Of a stretch of DNA of 64,000 nucleotides, positions 55,681 through 64,000 are shown in pieces. This DNA is from Ascarosepion bandense (lineage: Eukaryota; Mollusca; Cephalopoda; Sepiida; Sepiidae), in the NCBI GenBank assembly GCA_037127315.1, contig JBBBDQ010000443.1:1863001-1927000 (forward strand), written 5' to 3'. A model generated the notes under the pieces. That model searched no databases and was not told the DNA's origin. It saw nothing but the letters and a program-made list of their open reading frames with translations. Numbering within the stretch: the first letter of the stretch is position 1; the number at the start of each line of letters is the position of its first letter. The translations under genes were made by a program, and so were the position numbers.

Positions 55681-56059
55681 TGATGATATACACACTATAT
55701 ATACATAATGTATATCTTTTGTTTTTATATAAAGTTCACCTAGTACAATACCCGCTTAAGGTAGAGGGTTAAAGTGAAACTGAACTGCTGGAATTAAAGA
55801 ATGTATATATAAAAATATGACCAGCAAGCATATTGATTCATATGCAGATTGAAAAAAAAAACAGTTTTGTTTTAGTTATCTCATCAAAACTTGTAACATC
55901 AGGTGAGACATACTAGTTTTTCTGCTGGTGAGAAGGGGATCATGTCACTCCACAGGATGAAAAACAAAAACTATCAAAGGGCAGGTAAGCTTTGTACAGG
56001 AGTCAATGGCTAGTGTTTGTGTATATATATATATATTTAGTATATCAAGGCAGCAAGTA

Positions 56060-56848
56060 ATTTTCTAAACATATGCTATTAAATATAAGAGACAAAGAAT
56101 GTCTATTATGTTTAATCATGAGCCGTTCTAAACGTCATATTTTTGCTTTAATTTCAGTTGAAAATAAAGACAAAAATTCTCCAACATTTAGATAATTATT
56201 TATTGGTTTTCTTCTAAGCTTTCGGCTCACATGAGCCATCTTCAGAGAGGTTGTTTAAACTGAAATATTATAAAATCCACCATCACCGACGATTTTATTT
56301 TGTGTTGACATAAAACTCCGCTTGGCAACGGCAATAGTTACCAAAAATAATAAACACAGTTCTTAAGTTTGTGATGCGGTTTTATGACGTCACAGCATGG
56401 GATAGCGCGAAATGACAACAAAACCATGTAGTCAAATGCAATGTAATATGTTATTTCCTGTTTTAAAGTTGATTTTATTGAGTGTTGACTTGATGTACAT
56501 GGCCTCCAATATCTGCAGGTTCCTCTTAGTGTGTGTATGAGTAAGGATCACCGTATTGTTGACCAAAATCTGTCTGATATTACCTACATGTTTATGTTTT
56601 TCAGAGAAATGTTGTTTAATAGTACTCTGATCAGAAAGATGACATGTAAGTCTATGGGAGAGCGTGGTTGTGGTAAAACCAATATATGTACTAGGTTTTT
56701 GATTAGTACTTGTTGAGTTATTATAGACTATGAGGTCAATTGTTTTAAACTTTTTATAATATATAATGAGTTTAATTTGATTATTACTTTCGACTGGTTT
56801 AACATTTCTACGTATATTCTCTTATATTTAATAGCATATGTTTAGAAA
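56060..56848 (-). pseudogene. PLE family P5, GIY-YIG endonuclease remnant
   Basis: The minus strand reads RRNVKPVESNNQIKLIIYYK, then DLIVYNNSTSTNQKPS, TYIGFTTTTLSHRLTCHL, STIKQHFSEKHKHV, NNTVILTHTLRGTCRYWRPC. Order and motifs match the Penelope endonuclease (YIG, then TTTLSRRL, then an HL/H tail). The segment holding the GIY half and zinc-binding Cys, normally before YIG, is deleted. Downstream, CUGAAGA and GAAA flank a perfect ggctc/gagcc hairpin (56245-56220). The ends (56060-56090 and 56815-56848) are inverted copies of each other. Confidence 0.85.

Positions 56849-56849
<1 letters not shown>

Positions 56850-56887
<38 letters not shown>
56850..56887. repeat. (AT)n microsatellite
   Basis: AT repeat at the P5 end. 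Confidence 0.93.
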
Positions 56888-56892
<5 letters not shown>

Positions 56893-56934
56893 AACTAAGT
56901 TGTTGAACTTGTAGGTTTATTTACCTTTTTGTTC

Positions 56935-57275
56935 ATTGATTTACTTTTATAAAGAGTGCTCGATACAAATGTAGAGCGTTATACTGTAATGGTTGTTACA
57001 ATGTTTTTAAATTCATAGTATCACTACACAAAAAATTTCTCATGTTTCAAAGCCAGCCCATTATGTTTTGGTTTCATCCTCAGTAAAAAGGTCAACGGAA
57101 CTCAAAATACAGACCAACCCCCTCTAACACCCCAAAATAACAAATCTAACACAAATAAACAGTCTTTTCAACTAGATAATTCTCATTTCTAAAAAAAATC
57201 ACCTGAGGATGAAGCCAAAACATAACGGGCTGGCTTCGAAACATGAGAAATTTTTTGTGTAGTGATACTAGACTA
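56935..57275. mobile_element. Palindromic element P4
   Basis: Left arm 57018-57085 (agtatcactacacaaaaaat, atgtttcaaagccagcccat) and right arm 57204-57272 are near-perfect inverses. CUGAGGA at 57203-57209, the stem gaagcc/ggcttc, then GAAAC to 57242. Confidence 0.8.
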
Positions 57276-57281
57276 TGATTG

Positions 57282-57282
<1 letters not shown>

Positions 57283-57322
<40 letters not shown>
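57283..57322. repeat. (AT)n microsatellite
   Basis: AT repeat. Confidence 0.93.
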
Positions 57323-57323
<1 letters not shown>

Positions 57324-57763
57324 TCATCCACATACAAGCCTGTTTCGCTGTATCACAGCTCATCAGTGTGGCTAGACATCCACTTGCTCTCATCCAGGAT
57401 TAAAACTTAATTGATTTGGTGTCAGTCAGAGTCCTTACTCCCTAAGCCATGGGCACATGGAATAAGAAAGGGGACATTTTAGCATGTTATATATAGGTGG
57501 TGTATACACACGCCAGTCACAGAGAACTTTATTCATTGCTGAAGAGTAAGGCTAGAATGGTATCTGAACCCTTAGAATATAACCTTCTGCAAGATGATGT
57601 CTTGATAAAAAAAAACAAACTTGGTTTACTTGGACGACTGTGAGTGTCTAAGTTAGGCGCCAGGAAAAGCATCTTGTCTTGTAAAATCTTTTCCCTAATC
57701 ATTATGGCAAGAGATTCTCTGACAGGACCCATTTTGCTTTGTGCAAGATTAATTCTGACCATC

Positions 57764-57766
<3 letters not shown>

Positions 57767-57806
<40 letters not shown>
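57767..57806. repeat. (AT)n microsatellite
   Basis: AT repeat that abuts a P5 end. Confidence 0.93.
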
Positions 57807-57809
<3 letters not shown>

Positions 57810-57837
57810 TATTTATATATATTTAGTGCATTGAGGC

Positions 57838-57975
57838 AGCAGAGAATTTTCTAAACATATACTGTTAAATATAAGAGACAATGAATATCTATTATGTTTA
57901 ATCATGAGCCGTTCTAAACATCGTATTTTTGCTTTAATTTCAGTTGAAAATAAAGACAAAAGTTCTCCAACACCT
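57838..57975 (-). mobile_element. PLE family P5 terminal fragment
   Basis: ctaaacatatactgttaaat, tttaatcatgagccgttcta, ttcagttgaaaataaagaca: the same end as at 40.05 and 56.06 kb. Confidence 0.78.
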
Positions 57976-58269
57976 AATAAAATCACTTTTAAATATGGGA
58001 AGGTCATTATTTGATCTCAGTTCATTTCATGATGATCCATTTTTTGTTTCTGCTCCAATGAGTTGAAATCAAGATAATAGGAATGTCAGCTTTGGAAGAA
58101 TGCCTGACCTTATTTGCTTTCTGATTCAAGATGTTATGCTTTAGCGTTAGGAGAGAAACTTGAGTGCTACAGGTGATGATAGGAATGAGGGGAAACTTAT
58201 GTTGACAGCAATTTGTATGAATGCAGTAAAAAAATTAACAAAATGCTTAATTGCAGTACCTTGTCAACC

Positions 58270-58325
<56 letters not shown>
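58270..58325. repeat. (AT)n microsatellite
   Basis: Long AT repeat directly before element T copy 6. Confidence 0.95.
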
Positions 58326-58363
58326 TAGCAGTATAGCCCGGTATTGCTCGGGTGTAATGAAAG

Positions 58364-58396
<33 letters not shown>

Positions 58397-58699
58397 TATC
58401 GATTTTCTGCACTATTGTAAGAACTGCAACCTTGAAACTTCTGAATATCATTTCTTATGTCTTTGTCTATGAGTGTATCAAATTTGATTAAAATCAGATC
58501 ACTCCTTCTATAACTCGAATTTTTTGATTATTGATTTTTGATATTTATCGGGGGTACCTCGACACAGCTAAGAACACTTGCAGATGCTTATAGTACAACT
58601 GTGTAAATTTTCAAGAAAATCGGTTCAGCCATTTTGGAGTCTATAGGTAATGGACACACACACACACAAACACAAAGTTCCATTTATAAATAAGTTTAT
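58324..58699 (+). mobile_element. Element T, copy 6
   Basis: actagcagtatagcccggta start, a second AT tract replacing the left-middle block, then the standard right half. Confidence 0.78.
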
Positions 58700-58849
58700 A
58701 TATATATATATATATAAACTTATCACTATACTCATTTCGAAAAACCCTCTGTGTATATATGTGAAAGGAAAAAATGAATGTAAAAAAAGAAAGAGCTAAG
58801 CCCGAGATGAGTAATCTATAACAAAAAGTTATATATATATATATATAGG

Positions 58850-59055
58850 ATGGGATCTCAAGTCTTGAATGGCAACCTTCCTAGAGATGGTATCTTAATT
58901 AAAATACTCTCCAAGTTTTTTTACTCACCTCTGCTTTAGCCAGGTATTGAACTCACAATACTTTGGATCAAGTTACTGGATACAACCAATGCATTATTCA
59001 CTGGGCCATGTATTCTTGACCTAAAAAGTTAGCAAGTTGAGTTAAAGGGATATAA
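58850..59055 (-). mobile_element. SINE-C, tRNA-like SINE
   Basis: ggatgggatctcaagtcttg, cctagagatggtatcttaat, gccaggtattgaactcacaa (B box in reverse), ccaatgcattattcactggg (A box side). Confidence 0.65.
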
Positions 59056-60214
59056 CTGAGACATCTAGAAGAAACATGACTTGTGGAATGAGAACACTAC
59101 TTTGGTGAAGGAAATAATGGTTTCAGTAGGTAATTCCAATTACCTGGAAAAGGTTGGAGTGTACAACAGCCAAAAAGTCATGAATATGACAACATAGTTC
59201 GGACCGTTGTCCTCAACTATGTAAATAATTACAATACCACATCTCAGAAATATAGACAAGTAATTATTCAATAAATTAAATTTTGTTGACTTTAATCATG
59301 CTAGATTAAAATATTTCATTATTATGAATTAAATATAGTTTTTATTATATTAAAACATATGATAAATGTAAATATGATTTTATTAAAGATATTATCTATT
59401 TTAAATTAAGACGTCATTTATTGTCTGTGACTTTTTTTTAATACCTAGAAAGCCAGGCTAGGATTTTTTTCCTTATAACCATTCACGATTCCTCATCACA
59501 GTTCACTGTGCAATAAACATGACTTTTTCAAAAAATCTTTGGCATATTAGATTCAAGAATTAATGTCACTCTAACCCTTCTGCCTGAAATGATAGTAGTT
59601 CTAAAAATAATTTCTTTTACTCATTTTTGAGGATTGAATATTTCTTCCATGTTTACTATGACTAATGAAGCACGATAAAAGAAGGCCAGACACACACCTT
59701 TGCTTTCAAACAGCCTTAATAAAATTTGTAATATTTGAATATTGTACTTGCTGCTTATCTAATGTGGGATTTCATAGACTTGGGTTATTATAAAACCTAT
59801 TTCTAATGAGGGCATGTTATTATGATACACACACAAAAAAAAAAAATCATTAGGTTTATTTACTCTGTTGCCCTCATCCTTGCTGTTGTTGTTGTTATAT
59901 TTCAGCCATTTTGTTCTCCAACATTCAAGTGTATGCTGATCTGGATTGAAATACACATGATGAAGGCCAGAGGGCACAACAGTTGAAACATGATAACAGC
60001 AACAAAAATCAGGGCAATAGTCTCCATATAAATATGTTATGCTACAGATTTTGGGGAGAAACTTGAGTGCTCCAGGTGATAATAGGAACAGGGGCTATTT
60101 ACATTGATAGTAAATTATACTGATACTTAAACAAACACAAATAAAACAAAAAATATTTAAAATGCTTAATTGAGTCATCTTTAAGGAAACTTGTATAAAT
60201 ACAAAAAAAAAAAA
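59056..60214. other. No gene seen
   Basis: AT-rich. A (TTG)-type run and short palindromic bits near 59880-59960, not classified. Confidence 0.45.
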
Positions 60215-60440
60215 AAGATGGGATCTCAAGCCTTGAATTGCAGTCTTCCTAGAGATGGTATCTTAATTAAAATACTCTCTAAGTTTTTTTTTTTTTTGCT
60301 CACCTTTGCTATAGCCAGGTATTGAACTCACAACACTTTGGATCAAGCCACTGAATCCAACCAACACTTTCATTAACTGGGCCATGTGTTCTTGAACAAA
60401 AGCTTAGTAAGTTGTTAAAGGGAGATAACTGAGATATCTA
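60215..60440 (-). mobile_element. SINE-C, tRNA-like SINE
   Basis: Same order of blocks as 58.85 kb (gatgggatctcaagccttga, gccaggtattgaactcacaa, ttaactgggccatgtgttct). Confidence 0.68.
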
Positions 60441-60624
60441 GAAGAGGCATGACTCATGGAAATAGAACAATAAAAAAAATAAAAAAATAAAAGGTTCAGT
60501 TCAAAATTTTGTCAATTCAAATAGAATTAATCATGGTGTTATTTTAATTTAAACTTAGTTTGGGCAAAATTCAAGCATTTTTTAAAATCACTGTCCACTG
60601 GCTTAATTGCTAAACTACTACCCT

Positions 60625-60931
60625 TGCTTAGCCATCTTAGTCAATTTTCACTTGTAAATTAAATCTGTCTCATCTCTGCTTAGCCATCTTAGTCAATTTT
60701 CACTTGTAAATTAAATCTGTCTCATCTCTGCTTAGCCATCTTAGTCAATTTTCACTTGTAAATTAAATCTGTCTCATCTCTGCTTAGCCATCTTAGTCAA
60801 TTTTCACTTGTAAATTAAATCTGTCTCATCTCTGCTTAGCCATCTTAGTCAATTTTCACTTGTAAATTAAATCTGTCTCATCTCTGCTTAGCCATCTTAG
60901 TCAATTTTCACTTGTAAATTAAATCTGTCTT
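60625..60931. repeat. 52-bp tandem repeat, ~5.9 units
   Basis: Unit tgcttagccatcttagtcaa, ttttcacttgtaaattaaat, ctgtctcatctc. Five complete copies are identical to the eye, so the array is young or recently homogenised. Confidence 0.97.
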
Positions 60932-61389
60932 TTGATATGAGGTTTGTGGCAAATTAAAAAATAATTAAGAAAATCTTTTGAGCTAAAATTAGTTTTAAAA
61001 AACTTTAGCACTTAATCCTTGTGTTGCACATAAAAATTGGATAAAAAATGCCAGTAGCCATGAATTATTGCAAGCCTCACTCACAGATCATTTATATTTA
61101 TGAAAAAAATCACCACTAATTCAACGATGGTATTTAGCGATTAGAGAAATAAAAAAAGAACAATAAATTGATAAAATAAGCTTCAGTTGGAGTCAAGTAG
61201 TGTATTGAAAAATCCTCAATGGAACTCATTACTGTCACTGATTTGATTGGTGGAGAAATATTAAACTCCTAAATAGTTATGAGTAAACATTTTTTCTAAC
61301 TCAGTGGATTTCTGAGAAAAATATCTTGATTATTTTTAAGATTGTATTTGCTATCCTCTCCAAATGTCTGGACACTTTGTTTTTATTTT
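60932..61389. other. No gene seen
   Basis: AT-rich sequence between the 52-bp array and LINE-A. Confidence 0.45.
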
Positions 61390-62082
61390 ATGTGCCATGT
61401 TCCTTCAGTATGTAGATGATCATGGCCTTCCACATCGTCCTGTCCATTGTAACTCTTAATAACTTTTGTCTTGGTATTTTTCCCAAGCCCTGCTCTGTCA
61501 TACATTACTTAAACTCATTAAGTATGTCATGCACTGTTTTCCCCTGTCTCTCTTTCCCTCCATTTGTCCTGTGAGTATCAGATTTTCCAAGCCCTCCTTC
61601 CTCATTACATGTTCCAGAGACTTCAGCTATCTCTTCCTGATGTAAAGTATAAGTTTTTTTGTTTTTGTTTCCATCCTCTCCAAAACTTTATCATTTCTTA
61701 CTTGTTCAGTCAGTGGTACCCTCAGCATCCTTCTGTAGAACCACATTTCGGTTATTTGAAGTTTTTAATTTATCTTTGATGGGATTGTCCAGCATTAGCT
61801 GCCATATTGAAGAACAGATATCATGTAACAGCCCAGTACTCTTTTCTTTGTTTCTAATTTTCCTGTCTCTCCGTACTCGACTCAGCTTTTGGAATACATC
61901 CTCGGCTCTGTCAACACACCTTCAGATCTAAATGTTGCGCTTTTCGTTCCTCTGTTAAACCACTTCTCAGGTATTTAAAATTCTGCATCTGCTTGATTTT
62001 AGTATCCCTAATTTGTAATTGGCATTTTTGGCTCATCTTTTTGCTGATGACCATGCATTCAGTTTTTGTGTAGTTTAATGTT
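61390..62082 (-). pseudogene. LINE-A 3' fragment
   Basis: The minus strand runs from the aactgaatgcatggtcatca block (KTECMVISK position) to the 3' end (tgaaggaacatggcacataa). Frames are broken in several places. The first of three LINE-A segments that close the window. Confidence 0.8.
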
Positions 62083-62109
62083 TAGTCTATTAAATCTTTT
62101 ACAATATGT

Positions 62110-62365
62110 GGTTCTACAGGAGGATGCTGTGAATATCATGGATCGAGTATGTGAGCATTGATGAGGTCTTGGAAATGATGGAAACAAAAAGGAAATTAAT
62201 ACTGAGCATCAGGATGAGACAGCTGAAGTTCCTGGGACACACAATGAGGAAAGAGGGCCTGGAAAACCTGATGCTAACAGGCTAGATAGCGAGAAAAAGA
62301 GACAGGGAAAAGCAATGGATAACATATTTGAAGGACCTAATCAGGTGGATGACGGAATGAGAAGA
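62110..62365 (+). pseudogene. LINE-A 3' fragment, opposite strand
   Basis: gttctacaggaggatgctgt (MWFYKRMLR position), tgagacagctgaagttcctg, gaggaaagagggcctggaaa. It reads to the right, between two leftward LINE-A copies, and covers the same ORF part as both. Confidence 0.8.
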
Positions 62366-62565
62366 AGAATGTTTAGTCCTTTCTTCTTGCTTTCCCTATT
62401 CATGTTTAAAATTGTGAGAAAATGTCTGCAGTTAAGGATACCACTTCAGGACTGATAACATTGTAGATTTTGTCAAGAATTTCCATTTATAAAATAAAAG
62501 CACCAACATTTTTAACAGCTGGTTGGGTTTTAGGTTTTTTTTGTTTTTTTTTAAATAAGATTTTG

Positions 62566-62567
<2 letters not shown>

Positions 62568-62597
<30 letters not shown>

Positions 62598-62599
62598 CT
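62568..62599. repeat. (CTT)n microsatellite, LINE-A tail
   Basis: About ten CTT units; on the minus strand a (GAA)n tail directly follows the LINE-A end. Other LINE-A copies show agaagaag at the same place. Confidence 0.9.
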
Positions 62600-64000
62600 A
62601 TGTGCCTTGTCCCTTCAGGACGTAGGCAATCATGGCCCTCCACGTCTCCTTATCCCTTGTGGCCCTTAGTATGTTTGCTCCTGTTACTCCTGGCAACCCC
62701 CGTTCCGTCATCCACCTGACCAGGCCCTGCAAATATGTTATCTGCTGCCTTCCTCTGTCTCTCTTTCCCTCTAGCTGGCCAGTCAGTATCAGGTTCTCCA
62801 AGCTCTCCTTCCTCATTGCGTGTCCCAGGAACTTCAGTTGTCTCTTCCTGATGCTTGGTATTAATTTCCTTTTGGTTGCCATTCTTTCCAACACCTCATC
62901 GTTGCTTGCATGTTCAGTCCATGATATCCGCAGCATCCTTTTGTAGAACCACATTTTCGCTGCTTCCAGTTTTGTCCTCATTTTCGATGATATTGTCCAG
63001 CACTCACTGTCGTATTGAAGAACTGACATCACATAGCAATCCAGCACTCTTTTCTTTGTTTCTAGTGAAATTTTCCTGCGTGTTAGTACTTTACTCAGCT
63101 TCTAGAATGCATCCTTTGCCATGCCAATTCGCCTTCGGATCCCTGTGTCACACTTTCCATCTCCTGTTAGAACACTTCCTAGGTATTTGAATTTTTGTAC
63201 TTGCTTGATTCTGGTATCCCTCACCTGTATTTAGCATTTCGGGTTGCACCTTTTGCTGATGACCATGCATTCAGTTTTCTTAAAGTTTATTTGTAGTCCA
63301 TTTTTTATCACTCTTCACCGCTACCTTCTATAGGAGGTCCTGCAGTTTCCTTTCCGTGTCTGCAATCAGCACTGTATCATCTGCCTACCTTATGTTGTTC
63401 AAGTTGTGGCCTCCAATAGCAAATCCTGGCGTGTCGTCTAGGGTTCCTAAAAATATTCTCGCTGTACAGGTTGAACAAATCTGGTGAAAAGACACATCCT
63501 TGTCTTACGCCTCTTTCTATCTTTGTAAATCTACTGAGATTGTTACCTGTCCGTATGCAGGCCATTTGCTGCCAGTAGAGATTCTTGATTACTCTGATGT
63601 CTTTCCCAAAAATGTCTAGGCTGCCGAGCATCTCCATCAATTCTTTGTGTCGTATCTTGTTGAATGCCTTCGCATAGTCAATGAAACATAGGTATAAGTC
63701 TTTCTTCATTTGAATTGCCCTTTTGGAGAGCATCCTAATCATGAATATGGTGTTCCTTGTTCCAGTGTCTTTAACGAACCCGCACTGTTCCTGCCCTATC
63801 TCTGGCCTGATTCTGCTTCTTGCTCTGTTCATCAGGATTCTGACAATCAGTTTTGTGATGTGACTCATTAAGCTGATAGTTCTGTGTAGTTCACACTCGT
63901 TTGCACCTGGTTTCTTCAGCAGTGCTATAAATATCGACTTGCATAGGTTGTCTGGTATTATTCCACTGCTATAAATTTCGTTTATTATGTCAGTAATGTT
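62598..64000 (-). pseudogene. LINE-A, reverse transcriptase ORF, runs off window
   Basis: Best LINE-A copy. Minus-strand order: GQEQCGFVKDTGTRNTIF (RT fingers); LYLCFIDYAKAFNKIRH (motif A; catalytic Asp present, second D changed to N); RGVRQGCVFSPDLFNLY (motif B); a frameshift near 63450; NNIR, stop, ADDTVLIADT (motif C, where the Tyr codon is TAG at 63387-63385); then KRVLDCYVMSVLQYDSEC, WTISSK, MRTKLEAAKMWFYKRMLR, QLKFLGHAMRKESLENLIL, KETWRAMIAYVLKGQGT and stop. This is a non-LTR retrotransposon polyprotein end; the clade is not fixed from sight alone. The endonuclease would lie beyond the window edge. Confidence 0.9.

Overview
The window looks like intronic or intergenic DNA from a large, AT-rich, repeat-packed mollusc genome. 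A cephalopod, most likely an octopus, is my inference. The grounds are a ~300-bp tRNA-derived SINE with an A box, a B box and a conserved end (about a dozen copies), long (AT)n/(GT)n tracts, many invertebrate-type LINE and Penelope-like fragments, and no bacterial features. No complete gene is visible. Most long open frames here are low-complexity or satellite artefacts, or retroelement debris.

Host coding signal: three stretches on the + strand look like true internal exons (5327-5461, 17728-17856, 38215-38355). Each has a pyrimidine-rich acceptor and a GT donor, and each is open in one frame only. All three are multiples of three (135, 129, 141 bp) and fit the same intron phase, 0 to 0. Weaker candidates on the same strand are 2713-2803, 16374-16431, 52419-52463 and 53624-53695. 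Together they suggest that a + strand gene with introns of 10-20 kb crosses much of the window. I do not recognise the protein.

Retroelement layout: (1) Penelope-like elements (PLEs) occur as snapback (inverted) copies at 0.7-1.3, 18.7-19.1, 35.4-35.6 and 56.1-56.8 kb. GIY-YIG endonuclease remains lie at 39.3-39.9, 41.5 and 56.3-56.8 kb. Several other palindromic families (1.3, 10.3, 19.6, 19.9, 27.6, 31.5, 42.7, 57.0 kb) share a hammerhead-like CUGANGA/hairpin/GAAA core. (2) A non-LTR family here called LINE-A is best preserved at 62.6-64.0 kb, where the YADD tyrosine is a stop codon. Pieces of LINE-A have been amplified into a 103-bp array (44.8-46.0 kb) and a 24-bp array (40.45-40.98 kb). 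(3) A CR1/L2-like family, LINE-B, leaves many 3' ends ending in a ggggtgatatgatta-type tail; some are preceded by a 146-bp tandem repeat. (4) Two 292-bp solo LTRs (30.03 and 43.67 kb) have perfect 5-bp target duplications and sit inside older elements. (5) DNA transposon relics include a mariner pseudogene (29.3-30.5 kb) and TIR-bounded short elements at 33.2, 37.0 and 54.4 kb. (6) Three SINEs have a 5S rRNA-like head joined to the tRNA-like SINE body.

Satellites and low complexity: two ~0.9-kb pyrimidine-only tracts (16.6-17.5 and 25.7-26.5 kb), a 131-bp array (20.16-21.45 kb), a 52-bp array of near-identical units (60.6-60.9 kb), a 103-bp array and a 24-bp array. The unassigned remainder is AT-rich single-copy-looking DNA, noted stretch by stretch. 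All family names are local labels; no database search was possible.
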